A stretch of DNA of 64,000 bases, taken from contig NZ_CANNDN010000001.1 in NCBI RefSeq assembly GCF_947503465.1, positions 744,001-808,000 on the forward strand, in the 5' to 3' direction. Shown here one piece after another: positions 17,009 to 26,548 of this stretch. The notes beneath the pieces are model-generated. The model was not told where the DNA came from and made no database searches. It saw nothing but the letters and a program-made list of their open reading frames with translations. How positions within the stretch are numbered: the first letter of the stretch is position 1; each line of letters opens with the position of its first letter. Made by a program: the position numbers and the translations under genes. This DNA is from an uncultured Tateyamaria sp. Its GTDB lineage: Bacteria > Pseudomonadota > Alphaproteobacteria > Rhodobacterales > Rhodobacteraceae.

Positions 17009-17772
17009 AACAGCAACCGCCCCGACACGGCAGACACCCCCAACCGCCAGGACGTCAACGCATTTGGCATCCGATCTTCGGCCACCATGGCCGGATCATG
17101 GATCACCTGAGCCAGCACCTTCCGCGCACCAATTGCAGGCCACAACGCAGGTCGCACCGTCGCGGGCACACGAGGCATGGTCAGGCGTAACATGATGCGC
17201 CTCGCCAGGTCACCAACCCCAGCCTGTGTGCCGTCCAGCAACGGGATGCGCCCTGCCCGTTCCAACTCGGGGACCGCCCGCAGAAACGCAACCAGCCCTG
17301 CGACGTGCGCGACAGACCGCACAGCCGCCTCCTGATCCGCGGGCGCACCCAAGACCTGGGCCGCACTCCACATCAGGTGGCCCGCCGTTTGGTCCAGATA
17401 GCAGTCAAAATGCACCGCATCCTCAAAGGCGTCGCGATAGATATCCCACCGCCGCGCGGCAATGGCACCGTCCAGCAGACGCGCCTGTTCGGCGCCAATC
17501 GCGCGCGCCAGCGGGGTCGTCACCTCATGCTTGCGGACGTCCGCGCCGGTCGCGATCTCTTCCAATGCATCCCGCCACCATTGCAGACGCATCTCTGCAA
17601 TCATCGCTTCCTGCGTGACCCAGGGTGCACGCGCCACCTCGATATTGAAGGCATATAGCGGAAACAGCCTGGCGCGCGCCGCAACCGGGGCTGCCATCAC
17701 GGTGCGGAACCGATCGGCGTCGCCCTGCTCGACAATACGCGCGCAGGCGACAACGTCTTCGGGCAGGGTCAT
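17005..17772 (-). CDS. squalene/phytoene-synthase-like protein, active-site Asp motifs lost
   Basis: A 255-residue protein of the trans-isoprenyl diphosphate synthase fold, closest in style to the NDUFAF6-like assembly factors rather than true phytoene synthases. The Leu-Tyr-Ala-Phe (YAFNIEVARAP) and RLQWWRDAL blocks are recognisable. In the first the Asp-rich motif is replaced by Asn/Glu/Ala, and the second Asp-rich region reads SVAHVAGLVAFLRAVPE. It is therefore probably not a prenyl-transferring enzyme. The start overlaps the methyltransferase stop by ATGA. Confidence 0.75.
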   Translation of the reverse strand: MTLPEDVVACARIVEQGDADRFRTVMAAPVAARARLFPLYAFNIEVARAPWVTQEAMIAEMRLQWWRDALEEIATGADVRKHEVTTPLARAIGAEQARLLDGAIAARRWDIYRDAFEDAVHFDCYLDQTAGHLMWSAAQVLGAPADQEAAVRSVAHVAGLVAFLRAVPELERAGRIPLLDGTQAGVGDLARRIMLRLTMPRVPATVRPALWPAIGARKVLAQVIHDPAMVAEDRMPNALTSWRLGVSAVSGRLLL

Positions 17773-18494
17773 GCCGGGGCCACGATCAGCAAGGCATAGG
17801 CGATCTCGCCCCGTGCGGCGCGCCACCGGTCAATTTCGGTCTGGTTTTCAGCAACAGCCGCCAACAGCAGCGGGTCCGTCGCGGTCGCGCTCAAGTGATC
17901 GTTCCGCACCTGCATCGGGGCATAATATGCCTCCCATGGTGCACCGACCAGCATGCGATGACCCAGCACACGATATCCCGCGGCCGTCACGCGTGCCGCG
18001 ATCCCCGCCAGATCAGTGATGCCGGGATACTCTTCCCAGAACGCCGCCGCCGCAGGAGAAAAAGGCGCCAATGCAACAGGTTCGGAAAAGGCCACATGCC
18101 CGCCCGGCGTCAACGCGTCGCGCCACAGAGTCAACCCCTCGGTCACGCCAAGAAAGTAAAGGGCGCCAGCACACCAGATCAGATCATAGCGTCCGCCAGG
18201 TTCGGCCATGCTGCCCACCCGGACCCGAACCCGGTCGCCATAGACGGCCACCCGATCCTGCGCCTGACGCACAAAAGGCTCGGCCGTGTCCACCGCCCGA
18301 ATGCGCGCCTGCGGCAGAGCGTTGGCCAGCGCAACCGTATCATCGCCCGGCCCACAGCCCGCATCGAACACGTCCACCGCCCCCGAAAGGCCCAGATGAT
18401 CTACGACCCAGCGCACGTCCTCCGGCGCGCCGGGCCCCTGACGGGGCAGCCCATCCCGGGCCTGCAAGAACGCCTGCCATGCCTCTGGCGTCAT
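17769..18494 (-). CDS. class I SAM-dependent methyltransferase
   Basis: A 241-residue methyltransferase starting [10 protein letters not shown]. The SAM-binding motif I is VDVFDAGCGPGDDTVALA, followed by an acidic residue in RAVDTAEPF (motif II) and a DLIWCAGALYFLG segment (motif III region). The substrate is unknown. The gene overlaps cimA by ATGA upstream and the phytoene-synthase-like gene downstream, forming cysS-cimA-methyltransferase-PSY-like. Confidence 0.82.
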   Translation of the reverse strand: MTPEAWQAFLQARDGLPRQGPGAPEDVRWVVDHLGLSGAVDVFDAGCGPGDDTVALANALPQARIRAVDTAEPFVRQAQDRVAVYGDRVRVRVGSMAEPGGRYDLIWCAGALYFLGVTEGLTLWRDALTPGGHVAFSEPVALAPFSPAAAAFWEEYPGITDLAGIAARVTAAGYRVLGHRMLVGAPWEAYYAPMQVRNDHLSATATDPLLLAAVAENQTEIDRWRAARGEIAYALLIVAPA

Positions 18495-20107
18495 GCCACG
18501 CCATCCTGCACCAGCTTCCACCGGATCGCATCCAGCAAAGCCGAAAATGACGCATCGACAATGTTGGCACTCACCCCGACGGTGGACCAACGCCGCCCCT
18601 GACCGTCCTCACTGTCGATGATGACACGGGTCACGGCCTCGGTCCCGCCTTGGGTAATACGCACCTTGAAATCGACGAGGCGGATATCCTCGACATAGCG
18701 CTGATACCGCCCCAAATCCTTGGCCAACGCCTTGAACAGCGCGTTCACAGGCCCCCGGTCTGTCCCAAGCTCATCCATGCTCTCGGACACGGACAGCATC
18801 TTCTGCCCGTCCACCTTCACCACCACCACAGCCTCGGACAGCGATACCATACGGTTCCGCTTGTTCTTGCGCCGCTCGATGGTCACACGGTAGCGCTTGA
18901 CCTCAAAGAACTCGGGCAGCAGCCCCAACTCATCCCGCGCCAGCAGCTCGAACGACGCTTGCGCGGTGTCATAGGAATAGCCCTCTGCCTCCCGCGCCTT
19001 GATCCGCTCCAGAATACGGGACAGGGCCGGGTCCTTCGCAGGGACGTCCAGGCCCATCTCCGCCAGCCGCTTGCGCAGGTTCGACTGCCCCGCCTGGTTG
19101 GACATCGGAATGACACGCGCATTCCCGACGCTGGCGGGATCGATATGCTCGTAGGTCGTCGGGTCCTTCAGGATCGCCGACGCATGCAGCCCCGCCTTGT
19201 GCGCAAAGGCAGACGCCCCCACAAAGGCCGCCTGCTTCTGCGGCACCCGGTTCAATATGTCGTCCAACATGCGCGAGGTGCGCGTCAGCCCCTCCAGCGC
19301 CTCCAGCGTCACACCTGTCTCGAACCGGCTGGCATAGGGCTCCTTCAACAGCAGGATCGGGATCAGCGCGGTCAGGTTCGCATTCCCGCACCGCTCACCC
19401 AGCCCATTGAGCGTGCCTTGGATCTGCCGCGCCCCTGCATCGACGGCCGCCAAGGACCCTGCCACCGCATTCTCGGTATCGTTGTGCGTATGAATGCCCA
19501 GCCGCCCACCATCGATGCCCGACGCGATTACCGCCTTGGTGATGGCGTGAATATCGTGCGGCAGCGTCCCGCCATTGGTGTCACACAGTGCAATCCACCG
19601 CGCGCCGGCATCATGGGCCGCGTGAATGGCCTCAAGCGCGTAGTCGGGATTGCTCTTGTAGCCGTCAAAGAAGTGTTCGGCGTCAAAGATCGCCTCGCGC
19701 CCGGCGTCCACCAGATGGGCAAAGCTCTGCGCGATATTGGCCGTGTTTTCGGCCAGCGAAATGCCAAGGGCCTTGTCCACGTGAAAATCATGGGTCTTGC
19801 CCACTAGAGACACGGCAGAGGTACCCGCATTCAGCACAGCCGCCAGCACATCGTCATTCTCGGCACTGATCCCCGCCCGCTTGGTCATGCCAAAGGCGGT
19901 AAAGGTCGCGCGGGTCTTGGGCTGATCCTCGAAAAAGGCACTGTCGGTCGGGTTCGCCCCGGGCCAGCCCCCTTCGATATAGTCGATGCCGAGGGTGTCG
20001 AGGGCTTGCGCAATCCGGTGCTTTTCGGGGGTCGAGAATTGCACCCCTTGGGTTTGCTGGCCGTCGCGCAGGGTCGTGTCGAAAAGGAAGAGCCGTTCTT
20101 TAGACAT
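18491..20107 (-). CDS. cimA: (R)-citramalate synthase
   Basis: Condenses pyruvate with acetyl-CoA to citramalate, the threonine-independent entry to isoleucine. The 538-residue protein has the HMGL-like barrel beginning [17 protein letters not shown], catalytic/metal residues in [13 protein letters not shown] and the Gly-rich [12 protein letters not shown], then a C-terminal LeuA-type regulatory domain. Length and the absence of a leucine-type N-terminus separate it from LeuA. The start [10 protein letters not shown] overlaps the cysS stop by 8 bases. Confidence 0.92.
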   Translation of the reverse strand: MSKERLFLFDTTLRDGQQTQGVQFSTPEKHRIAQALDTLGIDYIEGGWPGANPTDSAFFEDQPKTRATFTAFGMTKRAGISAENDDVLAAVLNAGTSAVSLVGKTHDFHVDKALGISLAENTANIAQSFAHLVDAGREAIFDAEHFFDGYKSNPDYALEAIHAAHDAGARWIALCDTNGGTLPHDIHAITKAVIASGIDGGRLGIHTHNDTENAVAGSLAAVDAGARQIQGTLNGLGERCGNANLTALIPILLLKEPYASRFETGVTLEALEGLTRTSRMLDDILNRVPQKQAAFVGASAFAHKAGLHASAILKDPTTYEHIDPASVGNARVIPMSNQAGQSNLRKRLAEMGLDVPAKDPALSRILERIKAREAEGYSYDTAQASFELLARDELGLLPEFFEVKRYRVTIERRKNKRNRMVSLSEAVVVVKVDGQKMLSVSESMDELGTDRGPVNALFKALAKDLGRYQRYVEDIRLVDFKVRITQGGTEAVTRVIIDSEDGQGRRWSTVGVSANIVDASFSALLDAIRWKLVQDGVA

Positions 20108-21479
20108 CAAGCGCCTCCAGCTTTGACGCATCAAACGCAGTGCCGGGCACCAACTCCACCCCAGCCTTGCTCATCCGCACTTCAACACCTGCCTCCACAA
20201 GCGCCGCCTTCATCGCATCCACCGGGCCAAAATCCTTGCTCTGCATCGCTGCAACCCGCAATACAGCCAAGCGTTGCGCCAAAGCGTCCAACGCCGAACC
20301 CGCCGGCGTTTCCGAAGCATCAAGGTTAATGCCCATTAAAGTTAACGCTGACGCCAGTCCCGCCGCATCGCCTTCAGACGCAAGCTTGTGCATGTGCGTA
20401 ATCGCGAGCGGCGTGTTCAGATCATCCGACAGTGCCTCCAGCACCAGAGGTGGCAGCGCACCAGGCGCCACACCATCCACCAAACCGGCCCATTTCCGCA
20501 ACGTCGCTTCCGCCTCAGCCCGCTTCTTTTCCGTCCAGTCCATCGGCTTGCGATAATGCGTGCTCAACATGACAAACCGGATCACCTCGCCAGGCACACC
20601 CTCATCCAACAGATCTCGCACGGTGAAAAAGTTGCCCAAGGACTTGGACATCTTCTTTCCCTCGACCTGCAACATCTCGTTGTGCATCCAGACGCGTGCA
20701 AACCCGTGACCCGCGCATGTCGACTGCGCAATCTCGTTCTCATGATGCGGAAAGGTCAAATCATTGCCCCCACCGTGAATATCAAACGTATCGCCCAACA
20801 ATTCATAGGCCATGGCCGAGCATTCGATGTGCCACCCGGGCCGTCCACGGCCCCACGGACTGTCCCAGCCCGGCAATTCATCATCCGATGGCTTCCAAAG
20901 CACAAAATCCATCGGGTCCTCTTTATAGGGCGCCACCTCAACCCGCGCGCCCGCGATCATGTCGTCCACCGACCGGCCTGACAGCGCGCCATAAGCCTCG
21001 TAGGCACGCACGCGAAACAGGACATGCCCGTCCTTGGCATAGGCAAAGCCCTTGGCCATCAGGTCCTCAATCATCGCCACCATCTGAGCGATGTACTGTG
21101 TAGCACGCGGCTCGTGATCCGGGCGCAGGGCTCCCAGAGCATCCATGTCGGCGTGATACCAAGCGATGGTCTCGTCTGTGCGCTCCTGCACCAAGGACTC
21201 AAGCGACCCTGCAGCACCCGCCTGCTTCCGCGCCAGTGCCGTCGCGTTGATCTTGTCATCCACATCCGTGAAATTGCGCACATATGTAACGTGATCCGCG
21301 CCATGGACATGGCGCAGCAGCCGGTTCAGCACGTCAAAGACCAGCACAGGCCGCGCATTGCCCAGATGGGCCCGGTCGTAAACAGTCGGCCCGCACAGGT
21401 ACATGCGCACGTTTGTCGAATCAAGCGGCTCGAACGCCTCTTTCCGGCGCGTCGCAGTGTTGTAAAGCTGGATGGTCAT
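20100..21479 (-). CDS. cysS: cysteinyl-tRNA synthetase
   Basis: Class I synthetase charging tRNA-Cys. The 459-residue protein has the N-terminal [15 protein letters not shown] (zinc Cys plus HIGH-type motif), a second zinc ligand region [25 protein letters not shown], and the [11 protein letters not shown] loop. It is the first gene of the operon with cimA. A 195-base gap separates it from the divergent MmcQ-like gene. Confidence 0.96.
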   Translation of the reverse strand: MTIQLYNTATRRKEAFEPLDSTNVRMYLCGPTVYDRAHLGNARPVLVFDVLNRLLRHVHGADHVTYVRNFTDVDDKINATALARKQAGAAGSLESLVQERTDETIAWYHADMDALGALRPDHEPRATQYIAQMVAMIEDLMAKGFAYAKDGHVLFRVRAYEAYGALSGRSVDDMIAGARVEVAPYKEDPMDFVLWKPSDDELPGWDSPWGRGRPGWHIECSAMAYELLGDTFDIHGGGNDLTFPHHENEIAQSTCAGHGFARVWMHNEMLQVEGKKMSKSLGNFFTVRDLLDEGVPGEVIRFVMLSTHYRKPMDWTEKKRAEAEATLRKWAGLVDGVAPGALPPLVLEALSDDLNTPLAITHMHKLASEGDAAGLASALTLMGINLDASETPAGSALDALAQRLAVLRVAAMQSKDFGPVDAMKAALVEAGVEVRMSKAGVELVPGTAFDASKLEALDV

Positions 21480-21674
21480 GGCATGCCTCGTGCACAGGTT
21501 GGCGCGGGCCTAGCAATTCTGAACTGTCAAGGAAACAAAGAACCGGCCCGCTGTGAAATCAGCAGGAAATGCAGCAGATGATGCAGACGGTTCCGGTCAT
21601 GACGTGTCAGTAGCGCGCAGCGGCAACAGCGGTCAACCCTTGTCTGACAAACTTCCAATCGCCACACTCCCGGC

Positions 21675-22031
21675 ATGACACTCGAAAACGCAAACCGCAT
21701 CTGCGCCGCCCTGCCCGGCGCATGGTATCACAGTGCCGCCGATGGCGGGCTTGAGGCGTGGAAGGTCGGCGACAAGATGTTCGCCTGCTACGGCCACGCG
21801 CTGGACGGCATCTCGGTCAAGACGGAAGACCCTGAAAGCGCACAGTTCCTGATCGAGATCGGGGCCGCCACCAAAGCTAAGTACTTCCACCGCTCCTGGG
21901 TCCGTATCCCCTTCGACCACCCCGGCGCAGAGGCATTGGCCGACCGCATCCACACCTCCTATGGGCTGATCCGCAAATCCCTGCCCAAGAAAGCGCAGGC
22001 CGCACTCGCCGCATGGCAGGACGACACCTGA
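21675..22031 (+). CDS. MmcQ/YjbR family protein
   Basis: A 118-residue protein of the MmcQ/YjbR family, a CyaY-like/double-wing fold found in many bacteria with suspected but unproven DNA binding. Visible features are the N-terminal ALPGAWYHSAADGGLEAWKVGDKMFACYG, where the F-A-C-Y strand is typical, and the C-terminal SYGLIRKSLPKKAQAAL, close to the family consensus SYxLVxxxLPKK. It stands alone and is followed by an intergenic repeat. Confidence 0.8.
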   Translation: MTLENANRICAALPGAWYHSAADGGLEAWKVGDKMFACYGHALDGISVKTEDPESAQFLIEIGAATKAKYFHRSWVRIPFDHPGAEALADRIHTSYGLIRKSLPKKAQAALAAWQDDT

Positions 22032-22057
22032 CACCGTTCTCCATGACACGGGCCTTC

Positions 22058-22099
22058 ATTGTTCCAGAAATATGCCGGGGTCTGGGGCAGCGCCCCGGT
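22058..22099 (+). repeat. intergenic repeat, copy A (partial)
   Basis: TTCCAGAAATATGCCGGGG followed by the hairpin GGGGC-AGC-GCCCC. It resembles the more complete copies at 25866 and 60325 but lacks their tail. Confidence 0.5.
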
Positions 22100-22164
22100 C
22101 CAGGTGTTGACTTCGCCCCACGGCTCTGGCCCCTTCGCGCCAACAGCCACCAAGGACCGCGCCC

Positions 22165-23343
22165 ATGAACCTCTCGCACCGTATGAAAACGCTCACTGGC
22201 GGCGGCTCTGACGGCTGGGACGTGTTCATCAAGGCGCGCAAGATGATCGCCTCAGGCACACCCGTGACCGAACTCACCATCGGCGAACACGATATCCGCA
22301 CCGCCGCACCGGTCCTGCAAGACATGCACAAAAGCGCGATGGGCGGGCACACTGGATACGCCATGGTCCCCGGTACGGATCGCCTGCGCGACACCGTGGC
22401 CAAACGCACGACAGACCGGACCGGCGTGCCCACGACCCGCGACAATGTGCTGATCACACCCGGCGGGCAATCGGCGCTCTTTGCAGCCCATGCGGCGGTG
22501 TGTGATCCCGGCGACACGGCGCTCTACATTGATCCCTACTATGCCACCTATCCCGGCACGATCCGTGGCGTGTCGGCCATTCCCAAAGCGATCCAGACAC
22601 GGGCAGAAGACGCATTCCAGCCGCGTGCCACCGACATCGCCGCCCACGCGGCAGATGCCAAAAGCGTGCTTGTCAACACTCCCAACAACCCCACCGGCAC
22701 CGTCTACTCCGAAGCCACGCTGAACGGCATCGCGCAGGTCTGCCAGGATCATGACCTCTGGCTGATCTCGGACGAAGTCTATGACACCCAGGTCTGGGAA
22801 GGCGACCACATCTCACCGCGCAGCCTGCCCGGGATGGCCGACCGCACTCTCGTGATCGGGTCCATGTCCAAAAGCCACGCGATGACGGGCTCTCGTTGCG
22901 GATGGGTGATCGGACCGGAGGCAGTGATCGCGCATCTCATCACCTTTGCGACCCACACCACCTACGGCGTGCCCGGCTTCATCCAGGATGCCTCGGTCTT
23001 TGCGCTTGACCAAGGCCCGGAGTTCGAAGCCGACATCGCCGCCCCCTTCCAGCGCCGCCGCGCCATCGCGCACAGGGTACTTGCCGGTCAGAATACCGTC
23101 GGACTGATCCCCGCGCAGGGTGCGATGTATCTGATGCTGGATATCCGCGCCACGGGCCTCAGCGGCGACGATTTTGCAAACGCGCTGCTCGACCAGCACC
23201 ATATTGCCGTGATGCCCGGCGAAAGCTTTGGACAGGCTGCCGCCGGACATATCCGTGTCGCGATGACCATCGAAGACTCAGCCTTCGAACAGGCATTGCG
23301 CACGCTCATGGCGTTTGCCGAGGCGTGCGCAACAGCGACCTAG
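22165..23343 (+). CDS. PLP-dependent aminotransferase (class I/II)
   Basis: A 392-residue fold-type I aminotransferase. Signatures in order: TPGGQSALFAAHAA (phosphate-binding loop), VNTPNNPTGTVYS, ISDEVYD (PLP Asp/Tyr) and SMSKSHAMTGSRCGWVIG, which contains the Schiff-base Lys. It resembles the aspartate/aromatic aminotransferase branch, but the amino donor cannot be fixed. The start has AAGGA upstream. Its end overlaps the stop of the convergent beta-barrel gene by 4 bases. Confidence 0.85.
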   Translation: MNLSHRMKTLTGGGSDGWDVFIKARKMIASGTPVTELTIGEHDIRTAAPVLQDMHKSAMGGHTGYAMVPGTDRLRDTVAKRTTDRTGVPTTRDNVLITPGGQSALFAAHAAVCDPGDTALYIDPYYATYPGTIRGVSAIPKAIQTRAEDAFQPRATDIAAHAADAKSVLVNTPNNPTGTVYSEATLNGIAQVCQDHDLWLISDEVYDTQVWEGDHISPRSLPGMADRTLVIGSMSKSHAMTGSRCGWVIGPEAVIAHLITFATHTTYGVPGFIQDASVFALDQGPEFEADIAAPFQRRRAIAHRVLAGQNTVGLIPAQGAMYLMLDIRATGLSGDDFANALLDQHHIAVMPGESFGQAAAGHIRVAMTIEDSAFEQALRTLMAFAEACATAT

Positions 23344-23930
23344 AAGCGGATCGAGCCGCGCACGGTCAGGGTGGTGGCGTCCGCCTCGACCCCGGTGCCA
23401 CCGATATCGTCGAAGCTGTGCTCCAGCAATTCGGCACCCACGGTGTAGCGCTCGTTGACCTGATAGGCGACGCCGATACCATAGAATTCGCCCGTTTCGG
23501 ACCCGATCGACGTGTCAACGTCTGCGACGCCTGCGGTGAAGTAACCCAGCGTACGACCAAAATCATACCCGGCCTGCAATTTCAGGCGGGCCACACTGTC
23601 GACATCCGCGGCCCCGTTCAGGTCGATGTCGGAAAAATCATAATCCAGTTCGCCGCCCAGCACGAAGGTTCCGAAATCGTAACGGTACCCCACGTGGACC
23701 CCGTACAGAATGTCATCGCCATCCGCGGCGCCCGATCCGTTGATGTCGCCATAACCCAGCTGCACCCCGGCATAGCCCGAGGTCCAGTCGCCGCCAAAGC
23801 TGGCGACAGGGGCCGGTGGGGGTGGTGCTGCGGGCGCGGCAGGTTCAGGGACCGGTTGCTGCAACCCTCCCGCCAGGGCCGGACCGGCAAGGCCGAGGGC
23901 CAGGCCCATCGCAAGAATGCGCGTTGTCAT
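23340..23930 (-). CDS. outer-membrane beta-barrel protein
   Basis: A 196-residue protein with a signal peptide (MTTRILAMGLALGLAGPALA), a Pro/Ala-rich linker and an OmpA-like/porin-like small barrel: alternating hydrophobic strands such as SGYAGVQLGYGD, DFGTFVLGGELDY and YGIGVAYQVNERYTVGAEL, ending in the aromatic TLTVRGSIRF. The final Phe is the usual BAM recognition residue. The start at 23930 has AAGGAG. It probably forms an 8-strand barrel; function unknown. Confidence 0.8.
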   Translation of the reverse strand: MTTRILAMGLALGLAGPALAGGLQQPVPEPAAPAAPPPPAPVASFGGDWTSGYAGVQLGYGDINGSGAADGDDILYGVHVGYRYDFGTFVLGGELDYDFSDIDLNGAADVDSVARLKLQAGYDFGRTLGYFTAGVADVDTSIGSETGEFYGIGVAYQVNERYTVGAELLEHSFDDIGGTGVEADATTLTVRGSIRF

Positions 23931-24312
23931 ATGTCTGCTCCTTTTGTCTTGGCAAAGCGCGTGCGTGCGCCTTCCCTTAGACAACTGGCAATCCCCGCCC
24001 GCAGTTCCAGCCCCTGTCGGACAGCATGCCGGTCCTGCGCAGTGAACCGCCCAAATGCGCGAATGACGCCAGCAAGGGCCCGCCCGCGTCCTGTCGCAAA
24101 CAGACAAGACAGGCGACAATTTGCACACCAACGTATGCAAACAAGCGGAACAACGGTCAAAGGGAGGGACCGGCAAATGCAGGGGACCTTCAGCAAGATC
24201 GCCTTGGTGGCGCGGACCATCGGCGCCGAACGGGGCCGGGCCGCGCGCGGGCGACCCATGGGGCCCTAGCCCGACGTCACCACATCACCCCTTCTGTTCT
24301 GCGGACACAAAC
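23931..24312. promoter_or_regulatory. divergent intergenic region with inverted repeat
   Basis: A 382-base gap between the leftward beta-barrel gene and the rightward MttB-family gene. No gene is evident. An inverted repeat TTTGCACA (24120-24127) / TATGCAAA (24134-24141), with 6 bases between arms and one mismatch, could be an operator. The remainder is GC-rich with no recognisable promoter element. Confidence 0.4.
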
Positions 24313-25854
24313 ATGAACGATCAATCCCCCTCTCGCTCCGGCGGCCGTGCAGCCCGCCGCGCGGCGCGCGCAGCTGCATTGCCTGACCACCTGCGCCCGG
24401 TGCGCCCCGGCCTGACCGGCGGCCGCTACACCCCCCTGACCGAGGACGAGGTACTGCGCATTCACCACGCAGCCCTCGACGCCCTTGAAACCATTGGACT
24501 GGCAGACGCACCGGACAGTGGTGTCGCCTACCTCACCGGAGCCGGCGCCATTCAGGGCGATGATGGGCGCATACGCTTTCCCCGCGCACTTGTCGAAGAC
24601 ACACTTGCACGTGCGAACCGTGCGATCACGTTGCACAGTAGGGATGGCAAAACTGATCTGGAACTGTCTGGCGCACGCGTACACTATGGCACGGCAGGTG
24701 CCGCCGTACATCTGGTCGACGCAACCGGACGCGAGTACCGCGAAAGCACGGTTCAGGATCTACACGACGCAGCACGCATTTGCGACGTTCTGGACAATAT
24801 CCACTTCTGCCAACGCCCCATGGTATGCCGCGACATCCCCGATACGTCAGAAAGCGAATATAACGCCGTCTATGCCTGTACTGCCGGCACAACCAAACAT
24901 GTGGGCATCAGCTTTTCCGAACCGCAATGCGTGCCCCCCGCGATCGAGATGCTGCACATGATCGCAGGCAGCGAAGAGGCGTGGCGTGCCCGGCCCTTCG
25001 TATCGAACTCCAACTGCTTTGTCGTGCCGCCGATGAAATTCGCAACGGAAAGCTGCCAGGTGATGGAGGCCTGCATCAAGGCCGGAATGCCGGTGCTTCT
25101 GCTCTCGGCGGGCATGAGCGGGGCAACGGCCCCCTCGACCATTGCGGGCGCCATCGTCCAGGCAGTGGCGGAGTGTCTGGCGGGCCTCGTCTATGTCAAT
25201 GCGGTCAAACCCGGTGCCCCGGCGATCTTCGGCACCTGGCCCTTCGGCCTCGATCTGCGCACAGGGGCCATGTCCATCGGATCGGGCGAACAGGCGCTGC
25301 TGACGGCCGGATGCGGACAAATGCACCGCTTTTATGATCTGCCGGGCGGGGCCGCCGCCGGGGCATCAGACAGCAAACTGCCCGACATGCAGGCCGGCTG
25401 GGAACAGATGTGCTCGAACGTGGTGGCGGGACTGGCGGGGGTCAACATGGTTTACGAGGCCGCTGGCATGCACGCATCGCTCTTGGGGTTCTGTCACGAA
25501 AGCCTGATCATGGGCGACGACATCATCGGGCAGGCCCTGCGCTGCACCCGCGGGATCGAGGTGACGGACGAAACCCTCGCCCTCGACCAGATGGCGCAGG
25601 TCTGCATGGGCGGGCCGGGCCATTATCTGGGCACGGAACAGACCCTGTCTCGGATGCAATCGGATTGCGTCTATCCGAATATGGGAGACCGGACCTCTCC
25701 AAAGGAATGGGCCGAACTGGACAAGCCGGACCTCGTGTCCAAGGCGACAGCACGCAAGGACCAGATCCTTGCAGCCCGTCCCGCAGCGGCGTTCGACCCT
25801 GACCTCGACGCAGCCATCCGTGATCGGTTCAACATATATCTGCCACCCTACTGA
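24313..25854 (+). CDS. trimethylamine methyltransferase (MttB) family protein, non-pyrrolysine
   Basis: A 513-residue corrinoid-dependent methyltransferase of the MttB superfamily. The reading frame has no internal UAG, so it is the non-pyrrolysine type, of which characterised members demethylate glycine betaine and related quaternary amines. The N-terminus is Arg/Ala-rich (RSGGRAARRAARAAALPDHL), followed by the TEDEVLRIHHAALDALETIG helix and a TIM barrel. No partner corrinoid protein or activase is encoded nearby, so substrate and partner are unresolved. The start was set at the Met with a Ser/Arg-rich N-terminus typical of the Rhodobacteraceae members. Confidence 0.85.
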   Translation: MNDQSPSRSGGRAARRAARAAALPDHLRPVRPGLTGGRYTPLTEDEVLRIHHAALDALETIGLADAPDSGVAYLTGAGAIQGDDGRIRFPRALVEDTLARANRAITLHSRDGKTDLELSGARVHYGTAGAAVHLVDATGREYRESTVQDLHDAARICDVLDNIHFCQRPMVCRDIPDTSESEYNAVYACTAGTTKHVGISFSEPQCVPPAIEMLHMIAGSEEAWRARPFVSNSNCFVVPPMKFATESCQVMEACIKAGMPVLLLSAGMSGATAPSTIAGAIVQAVAECLAGLVYVNAVKPGAPAIFGTWPFGLDLRTGAMSIGSGEQALLTAGCGQMHRFYDLPGGAAAGASDSKLPDMQAGWEQMCSNVVAGLAGVNMVYEAAGMHASLLGFCHESLIMGDDIIGQALRCTRGIEVTDETLALDQMAQVCMGGPGHYLGTEQTLSRMQSDCVYPNMGDRTSPKEWAELDKPDLVSKATARKDQILAARPAAAFDPDLDAAIRDRFNIYLPPY

Positions 25855-25865
25855 TCCCGCAGGGT

Positions 25866-25957
25866 TTCTTCCGACCAGAAATACGACGGGGTGAGGCCGC
25901 AAGGCCGAGGGGCAGCGCCCCTGAACCAAATAAATCGTGTCGCGCGCATGCGCGTCA
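25866..25957 (+). repeat. intergenic repeat, copy B
   Basis: Head TTCTTCCGACCAGAAATAC, hairpin GAGGGGC-AGC-GCCCCT, then tail AATCGTGTCGC followed by a GCGC hairpin. It is nearly identical in head and tail to the copy at 60325 and lies just after the MttB-family gene. Confidence 0.6.
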
Positions 25958-26062
25958 TTTCGCAAAAAATGGGGTCCGGCCCCTGGGGGGAGACCGGACC
26001 CCACACCCCCACCCTTCTGCCGCGCGGACGTTACAACGCGCGGCAAAAGTCGGGTGTTCGGC

Positions 26063-26311
26063 TTAGCCGTCTGTCGGTGGCATCAGGCCCGCTTCCTGGG
26101 CTGCGGCCACCTCGTTTGCATCCAGTGCGCCATCGGCGTTCAGGTCCATTGCGGTGAACGTGTCCGATGTGACATCGGGAAAGCTCGCCTGCACCTCGTC
26201 AATGGTCAGCACGCCGTCTCCGTTTGTATCCAGGTCCGCCGCGCCCTGTCCCATGGCAAGGGCCGGGATGGCCATTGCGGCGACGAACGTCAGAGAAGCA
26301 ATCTTTGTCAT
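26063..26311 (-). CDS. exported EF-hand protein
   Basis: An 82-residue protein with a signal peptide (MTKIASLTFVAAMAIPALAMG) and two canonical EF-hand loops: residues 28-39 (DTNGDGVLTIDE) and 56-67 (DLNADGALDANE), both with all oxygen ligands including the final Glu. It probably binds calcium in the periplasm. GGGAG precedes the ATG. It is divergent from the sigma factor gene, which starts 237 bases away. Confidence 0.8.
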   Translation of the reverse strand: MTKIASLTFVAAMAIPALAMGQGAADLDTNGDGVLTIDEVQASFPDVTSDTFTAMDLNADGALDANEVAAAQEAGLMPPTDG

Positions 26312-26548
26312 AGGTAATCTCCCACTTGGGTTTGATTGAAGAGGGGCCGTCCCCGGCACCCTCATGAAGAAAGAGCGTGAAAGGGCGGCGCGCATCCCGG
26401 CGGGGTAGGCGTAGCGCCCGACCGCGCAACCGCCTGCCGATACGCCATGCCAAGATGGGCGGCGGGTTGCCCAAAAAGGGGGCATGCCCGCAATCGGCGA
26501 AAACCCCCGGGCTGTTCAATCGCTGCGGGAAGGCCCAGCTTGTAAGAC

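Noticed and set aside
20326-20339. TTAA-N6-TTAA in cysS
   Set aside because: It lies inside coding sequence and a third TTAA follows immediately, so it is better explained by the local codon run than as a CtrA site.
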